A stretch of 64,000 nucleotides of DNA from Fremontodendron californicum (GCA_030761205.1 JAULJL010000011.1:11460501-11524500), one strand, 5' to 3'. Shown: positions 10,707 to 23,060, counted from the first letter of the stretch. Notes: generated by a model from the letters alone, not told the origin. Numbers and translations are program-made.

Positions 10707-10724
10707 TCCCCAGTGGAGTCGCCA
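10707..10724 (-). other. Primer binding site, tRNA-Arg type (element A)
   Basis: On the minus strand TGGCGACTCCACTGGGGA, complementary (from memory) to the 3' end of plant tRNA-Arg(ACG) including CCA, three bases from the LTR end. This primer is typical of Ogre elements. Confidence 0.85.
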
Positions 10725-10742
10725 AGCTGTCGCAACCTAAAA

Positions 10743-10774
10743 AAATAACAAGTCTCATCGCAATACTTTATTAT
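10743..10774 (-). promoter_or_regulatory. AATAAA-bearing stem-loop at LTR end (A)
   Basis: Minus strand: arms AATAATAAAGT and ACTTGTTATT around a TGCGATG-type loop. AATAAA lies in the left arm, within about 45 nt of the LTR end. Candidate polyadenylation signal in a hairpin. Confidence 0.5.
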
Positions 10775-12099
10775 TCGTTAAGCGTGACATTAAAAAAACC
10801 GAGAAAAAGTTGACTTAATTCCTCTAGAAAAATGAAAGTTTTGATAATAACCTTGAAAAAGACATGGAGTCGCCACCAATTTTTTTTAGCTAGGTGTGAT
10901 CGGCCACCCATTAAAATCGATTTTATAAAATATTTTAAAATTAATTAAAATATTTTTAAAACCAATTTCAAGTCTACGTTTTAAACCAGAGAAATAAAAA
11001 AACGGGTTCGGGACTCAGTTACGTGTGGGGAAGGATTAGCACCCTCACAACACCCGTATAAAACAGTACCTTATTAATCGTGTGTTATCTCAAGTCTCGG
11101 TAAAAATGTCGGTTTTAAATTTAGTATTTCAAGTTAACTCCCAGTTTAAAGAAAAATAATTCCACTTTTAATTGAAAATGATCCAGAATTTATAAATTCA
11201 AAATTTTCCTTATATTCCCAACAAAAGTGGCAAAATATAGAAATTTTTATTAGTTTGGAAAACTTTCCGAATCATTCTTATTTTAAATAAGATATTCCGT
11301 TATTAATAATAATTGATGATATCCTCCCCAGCAAACCCGGTAGAGAACTCATGAATTATTTTAACTCGAGAATATCTTTATTTTATTGAAAATCATTACA
11401 TTTTTGAAAACACTTTTAAAAAAATATGATTTTTTTTAAAAGCTTAGATTAAAAATAAAAACTTGGCTAAACCCTTTTTAAATGGCTTTAATTTCCTAAG
11501 TTTAAAATCCCAGACTTGACCGCCCTTAACCCAAGACTTAAAAAAATCATTTTTAGAGTTTAAAAAGGCTTAGAAACTATCCTAAGTCCGTAGCTAAACT
11601 TCCTAATCAGCCCCCTCTAAGTAACTTAACCAAAACAGAAAAATGATTTTCCTTCAAATTCAATTCTGACTCCCCTATCCAATTTTAAAGCATGATTTTT
11701 TACCCTATTTTAAAAAATTCAAAAAAATCTAATAAAAATACTGGAGACTCAGAACGTGTAAAAATACACAGGAAAAAATCGACTTAATTTTTTTATTAAA
11801 GTTGACTGCCTAGAAAAATCGAGAAACTACGAGTACTGGGTGAAAAAACTGTTTTGCCAAAACACATTCTTTTTCCTTTGATAAAATCATTTAAAAATCA
11901 AAGTAAAAATATTAGAGACTCTCTAAAAGACTCACAAACAGTAGCCATCACTTTTGAAAAGTTAGACAAAAATTGGCTAAGTAAAAAAAAATCACAAAGG
12001 TAGAATAATCAATTTGACAACTCTATAATTTTCCACAAGTATGCTCAAGAGAGCATGACTTTGAGCCATTGATTGGCCTAAGTCATAAGTCAAGTGGCA

Positions 12100-12310
12100 A
12101 GGACATGAAATGCATGAAAAATACAGCATATATGATGCATGAAATGCATGATTTAAAACCTAAATGACATGAAAAACGCATGGCATCAATAAAATGACCT
12201 AGACCTAAATGAACTTGCATGGCATTTAATGCAACCTATGTCTAAAATGCATGAATATGCATGGCAAAACAAACCAATCCTAAACCTAAAATATGCATGG
12301 AAATAACACA
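12100..12310. repeat. TGCATG-rich tract in LTR A
   Basis: At least seven TGCATG/CATGCA words, mostly in the context AAATGCATGA or ATGCATGGC. The same tract is seen in the other LTRs (for example 29480-29660 and 43410-43590). Confidence 0.65.
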
Positions 12311-13549
12311 AACACATGGCATGCTTAAACAAAATACTCAACCAAATGTCATGAAAATGCAAACCTATCAACTATCATAACAAAAATGCACAACAAAGCA
12401 AACAACATGAGGGTGGCCGAATGACCTCATGCTTAAAATGGGCATGGCATTTTCACAAACACATGATATACTAACATGCTTAGCTAAAGAATAACACTCA
12501 AATCATGCAAATATAAAGTAAAGGCATGAAAACCAATAAGCATTTTAACAAACACATGGATTACAAAATATAAAACATAAACTAACTTAAACATTTGGAA
12601 AACAGAAAAACAAAAATACAAGACAAGTAAAATAAGCATGATAACAAGATAATAGACTCAGAAATATAAACAAGCAAGCAACCAAATTAAAACAAGCTTC
12701 ATATTTATGTATTAGAAGAAGATTAAAACATCAAAACTTGTTAAATATCAAGAATAACATGAAAATAAAATGCAAACAGCAACCCTAAAAAAACTAGGCC
12801 ATTCGGCCATCACAAAAACAAAGGAAAAAAAATTTCAAGAGCTTTTTACAAGAAAGAATGAAGAAGGAACTTAAAAAAGAACATTAAAAACACTTATTTT
12901 AAAAGAAAAATCACCAAAATAGTGATCAAATAAGCAAATCAAGAATGGAAAATCAAAGAAAGTGCAAGAGTATGGTGCTTAAAGCAACCTCTAGAAGCTA
13001 TCTTTCAAGCTTTTTCTCTTTTAACTTTATTTTCTTTTCTAAACTTTTTTTTTGCTTTTCAACAATAGAGAGAAAATTAGCCAAAACCAAGAGAGAATAG
13101 AGAGTGAATAATCTGAAAATGAAAGAGAGACCCCTCCCTTGTAGTGAGGCCAAATGCCTCCCCCTAGGCTAGGATGTTGCCATTTTTCCATCAACCAATT
13201 TTCATCAAAAGGCTATTGATCCAAGATGTTTAAAACATGAAATTATCACCCTTAGATTAGGCCATCATCTATCCACAATTACAGCTGTTCAAGAATCTTA
13301 AGCCATTATGTTGACACTCTCCCTCTTCATGCATTGGTCGATGTGGCTTATTTGCAAAGGCTTGATCAAAAAATAACTAACTAACTCTTCATTGTTGGCC
13401 TTTTGATTAAAAAATCAGAAACTATCTACCTAGACTTGGGCCTTGTCTGGCTAGCCCCTTTTCTTCCAGCCCATGTTTCATTTTTTAAAAGGCAAGAAAA
13501 GCCCTTTTCGGTTTCTTGGGTAAAATGACCTTTTTGCCCCCCGAACATA

Positions 13550-14190
13550 AATAAATGGCAAACGGATTCCAAATTCAAATTTTATTTTTTCAATACTTTC
13601 AAAATAATAAAAAATTGAATTCTGGAAGTTTTCAAAAATTTTCGAGTCTATTTGCTATTTATTTGGATTTTTTCTTCCAAACTTGCCCTTTTATGCCCTC
13701 AAACTTTACCATTTTTTAAACGAGCTCCAAATCCAGATTTTTCTTCACCAATCTCTTCCAAATAGTTTAAAAGTGTGATCTGGAAGTTTTCATAATTTTT
13801 GGAACTCATTTGGTATATTTTTGGGATTTATCTGCTTGAATTACTGCATAGGGGGTCCGGGATTTGGCTATTTTGCAAACGAACTCCGAATCTAGATTTT
13901 CTTTCTCCAATATCTTCCAAATAATTTAAAAATGAGATTTGAAAATTTTCAAAATTTTTTGAGTTCATTTGCTATTTTTTCGAGATTTATCTTCTTGAAT
14001 TTCTACGTAAGGGACCCGACATTTGGCCATTTTGCAAATGAACTCCGAATCAAGATTTTCTTTCATCAATCTCTTTGATATGATTTAAGAATGATATTTT
14101 CAAATTTTCATAATTTTTTGAGTTCATTTGCTATTTTTTCCAAATTTTCCAATTTTGCCTTTTTTCCTCCGAAACCCGGTTTTGCTCAAA
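13550..14190 (-). repeat. ~157 bp tandem repeat in LTR A
   Basis: Marker word CAAACGAACTCCGAATC and variants recur near 13557, 13720, 13877 and 14035. Each unit also carries ATTTTGGAGTTCATTTGCTA and TTCTTGAATT words. Confidence 0.8.
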
Positions 14191-14611
14191 ACAAGTCTGA
14201 TTTTCAGATTTTCTTCAAACTGAGCCTTGGGCTATCCTTTTTTAATCACTCCTCATCCATTAGGGCTTTAGTCCTACCGAGTCGGGCCATTTCTGTAATT
14301 CTTCTCAATTTCACCGAAATCCACCAAAAACCCTAATTCTCGATTTTCTTCCAGATTGACTTTTCTTTTAGTTTTTCTTTAAAGTGGCTTCTCCATTACT
14401 CGTAGTCAGTGCTTATGTTTCATTTGGAACCTTCAATTTCGATCAATTCGATCGTTTAAGCACTTTTTCTCAAATTTCCCGGATTAGGGTATCCTTTCTA
14501 CTGAATCTCCATAACCCAACTTCCAAACTCCATATCTTTCGATGTAGAACTCGGATTATCAAAATTCTTTCTCCATTTTTCAATTGAACTTCAAATCTTG
14601 ATTTTGAAAGT

Positions 14612-14668
14612 GGGTTGACTTTTTAGTAGTTGACTTTTTGGGGTTGACTTTTTCAAGTTTGACTTTTT
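14612..14668 (-). promoter_or_regulatory. TTGAC (W-box) array in LTR A
   Basis: Four TTGACT cores within 57 bp, about 130-190 bp inside the LTR start. TTGAC(C/T) is the core bound by WRKY factors. Confidence 0.55.
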
Positions 14669-14805
14669 ATGCTCGCCTTCTTAGACTAATTCCCGGAGTA
14701 CCACCTGCAGGATGAAAAAAATCTTTTTACATTATGAAACATCAATTTAGGAAGAGAACATAGTTGTTTTAGTGGTCCGGACAAAATTAGATGTCTACAC
14801 TTTGC

Positions 14806-15003
14806 TCACAGGAAAAATGTATCAAAGAGATCAATGTCCTCCTTTTGCCTAAAACTTTTGGCTACAAACCTAGCTTTATATTTATCAATTGAGTCATCAA
14901 CCATCAACTTCTTCCTCGGAACCCATTTACACTTTATAGGTTTATGAGGCCTGGTGGTAGGCCTACTAATTTTCAATATTTTGTTAGTCAATAAGGAATC
15001 CAA
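14806..15003 (-). pseudogene. copia reverse transcriptase, N-terminal fragment
   Basis: Contains KCKWVPRKK followed by DDSIDKYKARFVAKSFRQKE and DTF, the well-known start of the copia RT domain (usual form KWV...DGSI..YKARLVAKG). The catalytic YVDD part is absent because the element ends at 14800. Nothing functional remains. Confidence 0.8.
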
Positions 15004-15640
15004 TTTTCAATATATCATATCATTTAGGATGCATTATAACCTTGTTTTCTAAGTCTAGAAACCTATATGCTTTACTAGTCAAGGCATAATCCATAAATGC
15101 ACATCTAGAGGCCTTTATCCCAGGTTTTGGTCTTTTAGGATCTGTAAGTCTAACAAAGGTAAGACAACCTTACACTCTAAAATAACTCAAATTTGGCTTA
15201 TAACTCTTCCAAAGTTCTTAAGGTGTTTTTAAAAAGTGTTTTTGTGGTATTATATTAAGAACATAATTAGCAGTAAAAACTACTTCTCCCCATAAATTAT
15301 TAGGAACACTAGAGCTCACCAATGTAGCATTAGTCAAATCTATCAGAATTCTATTTTTGTGTTTTGCTACTCTATTTGATGTAGGAGAATAAAGGGAGTA
15401 GTTTTATGAACGATACCTAAGGGTAGAATAAAAGCATTTAATCCAAGATTATCATACTCACATCCTCTGTCGCTCTTAAACCTTTTGATTTTCTTTCTAC
15501 AAAGATTTTCTATCTCATTTATCAAAGTGGAAATTTTTTCAAAAGCTTCACTTTTATTTTTCATAAGATAAACATGTGTATACTTGAAAAATCATTAATA
15601 AAAGTTATAAACTACCTTTTACCACTTCGAGTTAAGATCC
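15004..15640 (-). pseudogene. copia integrase remnant
   Basis: The open piece at 15367-15564 reads KRFKSDRGCEYDNLG, the second Asp region of the copia integrase core, preceded by KISTLINEIENLC. Further on, in shifted frames, LWGEVVFTANYVLN and KPGIKASRCAFMDY match the usual integrase-to-RT linker. Broken by stops. Confidence 0.7.
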
Positions 15641-16631
15641 CTTCAAATTCACAAATATCAATGTGAATTAAGTCTAACAATTCATAATTTCTTATCATAG
15701 TTTTGAAAGGTTTCTTGTAATTTTGGCCATGCTACATGATTCATATTTTTCAATTTGATTATCTAGTTTAGGAATTAAACCTAAACTACTCATATTTTTA
15801 ACATATCTGCAATTAACTAGACATAATTTTAAACATTTACACAATAAACAATATAAGCAAAAACAACTAAAATTTCATTTATTTCAATATTCAGTTTAAA
15901 ACAACCCTTCATAGACATAGCCTTTCCCAACAAACATGCCTTTTTTTATAAGTGTAAATTAAACCAAATTAAATAACTTGTTTCAATCCGACTTTGTTTA
16001 AAAGAAAAGCATAAATCAGATTTTTTTTTTCTAATCTTAGGAACATGCCAAACATCCTGTATTATTATGAGTCCTAGACATGTTCTCATAGGTGATAAGA
16101 TTTACCTTGAATTACCTTTGTCGTTGAAGTCATGTGAATTGTCTTGATTTATGTGTTTTTCTTCTACTCTCAGACGCATGATAAGAGATTTAATTGATAG
16201 TTCTTTTTGTTTGTGACGTAAGACCTTCCAAAATTCTTTTCAAGAGTCGGGCAATTTTTCAATAATGACGAAGACTTCCATTTGTCCATTAACATTTATT
16301 CCTTCACATTGAACATCATGCGCAAGCATCTCAAGATCATGGGCTTATTCTAAACAAACTTATTTTTCACCATTTTGAATCTGAAATAACGTCTCCAAGC
16401 ATATTTTTTGGATCCAGTTCTTTATTAAAATATTTTTGTTGCAACACGTCCCAAATTTTTTTGCTAGAGATAAGTTTGGTTAGAATAATCGTCGAAATTG
16501 TCAGAAAGACAGTTGAGTAAAATAATTTTTGTCATAATCGTGATCCATCTCACATTTCTTCTAATTCTCTTTTTATACTTTGTTTTTTCTTCATCGGTCA
16601 AAACTTCAGTATTTTTTGGGCTAAAATAACA

Positions 16632-16915
16632 GAAAAAAAAGTCCTTGAACTTGTCATTTTACCTAAGTAAGCCCCTATATTTTTATTATACTCAAATAAG
16701 CCACCTTTAATTTGTATCCAAATAAGCCTTTAACCTTTAATTTGTACTCAAATAAGCCTTAACATAGATCAATTTTTTGTTTGAAATAAGAGCTTATTTA
16801 AATACAAATCAAAGGATAAGGGCTTATTTGGGTACAAATCAAAGAATAAGGGCTTATTTGAGTACAATAAAAATATAAAGACTTACTTAAAAAGTGAAAT
16901 AGTTCAGAATTTTTT
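16632..16915. mobile_element. MITE inserted in the copia gag
   Basis: Long inverted repeat: CTTGAACTTGTCATTTTACC and TACTCAAATAAGCC on the left are mirrored by GGGCTTATTTGAGTAC and AAAAAGTGAAATAGTTCAG on the right, ~280 bp in all. Internal GGGCTTATTTGGGTACAAAT words repeat. Exact ends and target duplication are not clear. Confidence 0.65.
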
Positions 16916-17115
16916 TAATATTTAATCATATTTTTCTTAAGGCTCTTTTCCACCAAAATGTAGGATACATTCAAAAAAGTGAGATAGAAAAAAATCTTTT
17001 GCTTCCACATCTTATAATTTGCAGCATGAAAATGAAAAGGACGGTTTAGATCATTAGCTTGAGTAGTTTTGGAAAAACTTTCAACAACATTCTCCATAAG
17101 AAATAATCGTCTCAA
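16916..17115 (-). pseudogene. copia gag N-terminal fragment
   Basis: MENVVESFSKTTQANDLNRP followed by FHAANYKMWKQKIFFYL fits the copia gag start (F.G.NY..W...M). After the MITE further gag-like words (WDVLQQKYFN, LDPKNMLG in a neighbouring frame near 16450-16380) continue. Broken. Confidence 0.6.
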
Positions 17116-17361
17116 ATTGATGAAGAGTGTTATACAATAATTCTTTAGGATAAGATTAGAGGTTCAATTTGTTGTTACCGAATTGTCACAAATATGATAG
17201 TTGAAATAAGGCGATGGAGATGAGACGCGTGTAGACATCTAATTTTATCCGGACCACTAAATCAGGTATGTTTTCTTCCTAAATTGATGTTTCAGAATAC
17301 AAAAAGATTTTTTTTCATCCCACAGGTGATACTCCGAGACTTAGTCTAAGAAGGCGAGCAT

Positions 17362-17421
17362 AAAAAGTCAAACTTGAAAAAGTCAACCTCAAAAAAGTCA
17401 ACTACTAAAAAAGTCAACCCA
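17362..17421 (+). promoter_or_regulatory. TTGAC (W-box) array in LTR E
   Basis: Four GTCAA words (TTGAC on the other strand) in 60 bp, about 135-190 bp from the LTR start. Confidence 0.5.
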
Positions 17422-17899
17422 CTTTCAAAATCAAGATTTGAAGTTCAATTGAAAAATGGCGAAAGAATTTTGATAATCCGAGGTCTACATTGAAAGATAT
17501 GGAGTTCGGAAGTTGGGTTACGAAGATTCAGTAGAAAGGAAAACCTAGTTCGGGAAATTTGGGGAAAAGTGCTTAAACGATCAAATTGGTCGAAATTAAA
17601 GGTTCCAAATGAAAGATAAGCACTGACTACGGGTAATGGAGAATCTACTTGAAAGAAAAATTGAAAGAGAAGTCAATTCGGAAGAAAACCGAGAATTAGG
17701 GTTTTTGGTGAATTTCGATAAAATTTGGAAGAATTACAGAATTTGCCCGATTCGGTAAGACTAAAGCCCCTAATTGATGAGGAGTGATTAAACAAGGACA
17801 GCCCAAGGCTTAGTTTGAAGAAAATCTGAAAATCAAACTTGTGTTGAGAAAAATCGAGCTTCGGAGGCAAAAGGGCAAAATTGGAAAATTTGGAAAAAA

Positions 17900-18490
17900 A
17901 ATAGCAAATGAACTCCAAAAATTTTAAAAATTTGCAGATCTCATTTTTAAATCATTTTGAAGATATTGGGGAAAGAAAATCCAGATTCGGAGTTCGTTTG
18001 CAAAATGGCCAAATCCCGAGTCCCTTATGCAGAAATTAAAAAGGATAAATCCCGAAAAAATAGTAAATGAGCTCCAAAAATTTTGAAAATTTGCAGATAT
18101 CATTCTTAAATTATTTGGAAGAGATTGGCAAAAGAAAATCTGGATTCGGAGTTCGTTTGCAAAATAGCCAAATCCCGGGTCCACTATGTAGTAATTCAAG
18201 CAGATAAATCCCGAAAAAATACCAAATGAGTTCCAAAAATTATGAAAACTTCCAGATCATACTTTTCAATTATTTGGAAGAGATTGGTGAAGAAAATTCT
18301 GGATTTGGAGCTCGTTTAAAAAATGGTAAAGTTTGGGAGCACAAAAAGGCAATTTTAGAAGAAAAAAATCCAAATAAATAGCAAATGGGCTCGAAAATTT
18401 TTGAAAACCTCCAGAATTCAATTTTTTTTATTGTTTTAGAAGTATTAAAAAATAATTTTTGAATTTGAAGTCCGTTTGCTATTTATGTTC
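17900..18490 (+). repeat. ~157 bp tandem repeat in LTR E
   Basis: Marker GATTCGGAGTTCGTTTGCAA and variants recur near 17983, 18142 and 18300, with AAATGAGCTCCAAAAATT between. Confidence 0.75.
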
Positions 18491-20988
18491 AGGGGTAAAA
18501 AGGTTATTTTACCAAAGAAATCGAAAAAGGGCCTTTTCTTGTTTTTAAAAAATTGAAGCATGGGCTGGAAAAGGAAAGGTCAGCCGACCAAGGCCCAATG
18601 GTGGGCATATATTTTTTTATTTTTAATGAAAAGGCCAACAATGAAGAGGAAGGTAGTTATTTTTGTGATCAAGCCTTTGAATTTGCAACACATGGACCAA
18701 TGGTTGGAGAGATATACTATTTATGACATCTTTATGACATCATAATTCAAGGGCTGATTAGATCTGATCCAATGGTGAAAATTTTACATAGAAGGCATCT
18801 TGAAGGGATAGCTATTGGATGAGATAAAAAAATAACTACCTAGCTTCTAGAAGGAGGCCAACCAGCCACTATAGAGGGGAGGGGGTATCTCTTTCATTTT
18901 CACTCTATCTACACTCTGATTTTTGCTGAATGCTCTCCATTTTTGAAAGGCAAAAGAAAAGTTTAGAAAAGAAAAGAAAGTTAGAAGAGAAAAAGCTTGC
19001 AAGATAGCTTTTAGAGGTTGCTTTAAACACCATACTCTTACACTTTCCTTGATTTTATATTCTTGATTTGCTGTTTTCATTGATATTTTGGTGAGTTTCT
19101 TTTGATTTTCCTTTTTAAAATAAATGTTTTTAAGTTTCTTCTTCAAGTCCTTCCTGATACTTTCTTGTAAAAAGCTTTTTGATTTTTTTTTCTCTTGATT
19201 TAAAGGGGTAGCCGAATGGCTCATTTTTTTGTATAGTTGCTGTTTTGCTTTTTTATTTCATGTTATTAGTGGTATTTAACAAGTTTTGATGCTTTAAATC
19301 TTCTTAAAATACATAAATATGAAGCTTGTTTTGATTTGGTTGCTTGCTTGTTTCCATTGTTGAGTTTATTATCTTGTTATCATGTTTAATTTATTTGTCT
19401 TCCATCTTTGATTTTCTGTTTTCAAAGTGTTTAAGTTTGTTTATGATTTACATTTTGTTAATCCATGTGTTTGTGAAAATGCCTATTGGTTTTCATGCCT
19501 TTACTTTATATTTGCATGATTTAAGTATTATTCTTTAGCTATGCATGTTATTGTGTTAAGTGTTTGTGAAAATGACCTTGTTCATTGGACCATTCGGCTA
19601 CCCCCCTTTTTTAGCTTTGTGTATGCATTTTTATTATGCTAGTTGATAGGTTTGCATTCCCATGATATGTTGTTGTGTATTTTGTTTAAGTATGGTATCT
19701 GTTTGTGTATTTGCCATGCATCTGTTAGCTTTAGGTTGTGTTTGCATTATCATGCATTTTAGACCTACATTACATTAAATGCCATGCAAGTTCATGTTAG
19801 GTCTAGGTCATTTTATTGATGCCATGCATTTTCCATGTCATTTAGGTTTTAAATCATGCATTTCATACATTATATTTGCTATATTTTCATGCATTTCATG
19901 TCATTGCCACATGATTTATGACTTAGACCAATCAATGGTTCAAAGTCATGCTCATTTTGAGCATACTTGTGGAAAATTAAAGAGTTGTCAAATTGATTAT
20001 TCTACCTTTATGATTTTTTTTACTTAGTCAATTTTTGCCTAACTTTTAAAAAGTGTTAGCTATTGTTTGTGAGTCTTTAGGAGAGTCTCTAACATTTTTA
20101 CTTTGATTTTTAAATGATTTTATCAAAGGCAAAAAAATGTGTTCTGGCAAAACAGTTTGTTCACCCAATACTCGTACTTTCCCCATTTTTTTGGGCAGTC
20201 ATCTTTAATCAGAAAATTAAGACAATTTTTTTACGGGTAGTTTTACATGTTCTAAGTCTCCAGTATTTTTTTAGATTTTTTTGAAAATTTAAAAATAGGT
20301 TAAAAAATCATGTTCTAAAACTGGACAGTGGAGTTAGATTTGAATTTGAAGAAAATTTCTTTTTCTGTTTTGGCTAACTAACATAGAGGGGACTGCTTAG
20401 GAAGTTTAGCTACTGTCTAAGGGTAGTTTCTAAGTCTTTTTAAACTCTAAAAATAATTTTATAAACCTCGGGTTAAGGGTGTTCAAGTCCGGGATTTTAA
20501 ACTAAGGAAATTAGAGCCATTTAAAAAGGGTTTAGTTAGTTTTTTTTTTTTTAAATCTAAGTTTTCCAAAATTGTTTTCAAACAATCACAAAGTTTTTTG
20601 TTTTAGAATATTTAATTTGATATATTTTCCTAAGGTAGCCAGATATCTTTTTAGATATACGGATTTCCTTAATTAAAGGAAAAAATACATTCTCATGCGT
20701 TGCATTTTCCATATTCATGCATACTATATAATATGTGATTTTTCTATGATAATTTCCATGGTGTTGTTATTATTTTTTATTTTTATTTTTGATGTTATGT
20801 TGTTTATTATATGGTTTTGAATATTTCATGATATCCTATGCTTTTTATTTAGTTATTTTTGTCATATTATTTAGCATATACTATGTTCATACATTATTAT
20901 TATTTTTATTTTTATTTTCATGCATATTATATGTTAGCATTATTTTATGTTTTAGGTCATTTCATTTCATTTAGAATATATTATGTCC

Positions 20989-20993
20989 CTTAG
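20989..20993. repeat. Left target-site duplication of element B
   Basis: CTTAG, repeated at 57985-57989 just after B's 3' LTR. Confidence 0.85.
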
Positions 20994-21126
20994 CGTAGAC
21001 ACCTAATTTTGTCCGGACCCCTAAATCAGGTACATTTTCTTCCTAAATTATTGTTTCAGAATGCTAAAAGGCTTCTCTCATCCTGCAAGTGGTACTTCGA
21101 GGCCTAGTCTAAGAAAGCAGACAAAA

Positions 21127-21228
21127 AAAGTCAAACTCAAAAAAGTCAACTCTCGAAAAAGTCAACCTCAAAAAAGTCAACCTCAAAAAAGTCAACCCAA
21201 AAAAGCCAACCATTGAAAAAGTCAACCC
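21127..21228 (+). promoter_or_regulatory. TTGAC (W-box) array in B 5' LTR
   Basis: Six GTCAA words spaced ~14-17 bp (AAAAAAGTCAACCTC unit), about 130-235 bp from the LTR start. Confidence 0.55.
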
Positions 21229-21714
21229 ACTTTCAAAATCAAGATTTGAGGTTCAATTGAAACGCGGTGAAAGAATTTTGATAATCCGAGGTCTACATTG
21301 AAAGATATGGAGGTCGAAGTTGGGTTACGGAATCTCAGTAGAAAAGAAACCCATGGTCGGGAAATATGGGGAAAAGTGCTTAAACGATCAAATTGGTTGG
21401 AATTGAAGGTTCCAAATGAAAGATAAGTACTGACTACGTGTAATGGAGAAGCCACTTGGAAGAAAAACTGATAGAAAAGTCAATTCAGAAGAAAACCGAG
21501 AATTAGGGTTTTTCGGTGGATTTCGGTGAAATTTGGAAGAATTACAGAAATGGCCCGATTCGGTAGGAATAAAGCCCTTAATTGATAAGGAATGATTAAA
21601 CAAGGATAGCCCAAGGCTTAGCTTGAAGAAAATTTGAAAATTGGACCTGTTTTGAGCAAAACCGGGTTTTAGAGGCAAAAGGGGAAAATTGGAAAATGTG
21701 GGAAAAATAGCAAA

Positions 21715-22290
21715 TGAACTCCGAAAATTTTGAAAATTTGCAAATCTCATTCTTAAATCATTTCAAAGAGATTGGCAAAATAAAATCTTGATTCGGAGTT
21801 CGTTTGCAAAATGGCCAAATACCGGGACCACTATGCAGAAATTCAATAGGATAAATCCCGAAAAAATAGCAAATAAACTCCAAAAATTTTGAAAATTTGT
21901 AAATCTCATTTTTAAATTATTTGGAAGAGATTGGCGAAATAAAATCTTGATACGGAGTTCGTTTGCAAAATAGCCAAATTTCGGGTCCCTTATGTAGTAA
22001 TTCAAGCAGATAATTCCCAAAAAATAGCAAATGAGCTCCAAAAATTATGAAAACTTCCAGATCACATTTTTAAATTATTTGGGAAAGATTGGTGAAGAAA
22101 AATCTAGATTTGGAGCTCGTTTAAAAAATGGTAAAGTTATGGTGCATAAAAGGGGCAATTTCGGAAATAAATCCGAAATAAATAGCAAATGGACTCGAAA
22201 AATTTTGAAAACTTCCAGAATTCAATTTTTTATTATTTCGGAAGTATTGAAAAAAGAAAATTCTAATTTGGAGTCCGTTTGCTTTTTATT
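21715..22290 (+). repeat. ~157 bp tandem repeat in B 5' LTR
   Basis: Marker ATTCGGAGTTCGTTTGCAAA and variants near 21791, 21951 and 22109; units share AGCAAATGAACTCC. Confidence 0.75.
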
Positions 22291-22429
22291 TAGGTTCGGG
22301 GGGGGGCAAAAAGGTCATTTCACCAAATAAACCAAAAAAGGCGAATTTGCAATTGATGAAAATATGAAAGAAGAAGGAATTTCTGGGATTTTTTTGTTCC
22401 CTTGGTCAGCCAACATAGAGGAGAAGAAG

Positions 22430-23060
22430 GAAGGTTGAACAATTTAATTCCCTAGTCACTATCAAGCCACATGCTACCACTAACACCTTGCAAATGGTCC
22501 TCTCTTCATCCAATGGCTTAGGTGCCTAGTAGGAAAGTTGAATGCACCATCCAATGGCCAAGTTTAAATGCCAAGATGAAATTTTTATTTTTTATGAAAG
22601 AACCCTCATCTAATGGCCAAGAATGGAAGAAAAAAGATGAGCACAATTCATCCAAGGGTGAGCATCCATTCGGTTAAGCAAGGGAGTGCATGGGATTATC
22701 TCTTTTCATCCAATGGCTTAGGCCATCTACAAGGGCTGAGTACACATGTTGAGGGCTAGATTTAATCTACAAGATGTCATTTTTATGTTGTCATCATCCA
22801 ATGACCAAGAATGGAAGAGCACAACTCATCCAAGGGTAGGCACTCAAGGGGGGCAAGCAAGGGAGTGCATGGGATTGGTCCTCTTTTGTATCTAAGGGCT
22901 AAGGTTACTACAAGGGCTGAGTACACATCTTAAGGGCTTCTATCAATTGTCAAAATGACATTTTTATGTTGTCATCAAAATATCTTAATCAAAAGGCCAA
23001 GATTGGAGGAGAAAAAAGTTCAATTCCCATCCAAGGGTTAGAGGCCATTCGGCCAAGGCT
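22430..23060 (+). repeat. ~180 bp tandem duplications in B 5' LTR
   Basis: Words AAGGGAGTGCATGGGATT, CAAGGGCTGAGTACACAT and CATCCAAGGGT recur two to three times. The 3' LTR copy has lost ~60 bp near 53845. Confidence 0.7.

Larger units (their letters stand above)
5770..14799 (-). mobile_element. Deleted Ogre-lineage Ty3/gypsy element A
   Basis: In element orientation: 5' LTR (14799 to 10728), 3 bp spacer, perfect tRNA-Arg primer site, conserved leader, ORF1 (DUF7745-like), gag, then an LTR-end fragment. An extra ORF between leader and gag, very long LTRs and a tRNA-Arg primer are hallmarks of the Ogre/Tat lineage. All of protease, RT, RNase H and integrase is missing. The five bases next to the two outer ends (ATGAC left, CTTTG right) do not match, so the present borders are not those of one clean insertion. 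Confidence 0.8.
10728..14799 (-). mobile_element. 5' LTR of element A
   Basis: 4,072 bp from TGTCGCAACC to TGTCTACA (TGTAGACATC...GGTTGCGACA in element orientation). It aligns with the C LTRs over most of its length but lacks most of the AT-rich block seen at 41960-42500. It contains the terminal stem-loop, a CATGCA-rich tract, a 157 bp tandem repeat and a TTGAC array, described separately. Confidence 0.85.
14800..17229 (-). mobile_element. Degraded Ty1/copia element (H)
   Basis: Minus-strand copia order is preserved from right to left: gag start (17115), integrase (about 15300-15600) and the beginning of reverse transcriptase (14806). Stops and frameshifts throughout. Both ends are lost: A's LTR abuts the RT side and solo LTR E abuts the 5' side. 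No copia LTR or tRNA-Met primer site is visible. Confidence 0.75.
17230..20993 (+). mobile_element. Solo LTR E, left part
   Basis: Starts TGTAGACATC and follows the A/C-type LTR up to an AT-rich block, where element B interrupts it; it resumes at 57985. Without B it is ~4,765 bp. No primer site or purine tract flanks it, and the outer flanks ACGCG (17225-17229) and ATGCG (58991-58995) agree at four of five positions, as expected for an old solo LTR. Confidence 0.8.

Noticed and set aside
10707..10724. tRNA-Arg gene fragment
   Set aside because: Only 18 bp complementary to the tRNA 3' end next to an LTR; this is a primer binding site, not a tRNA gene.
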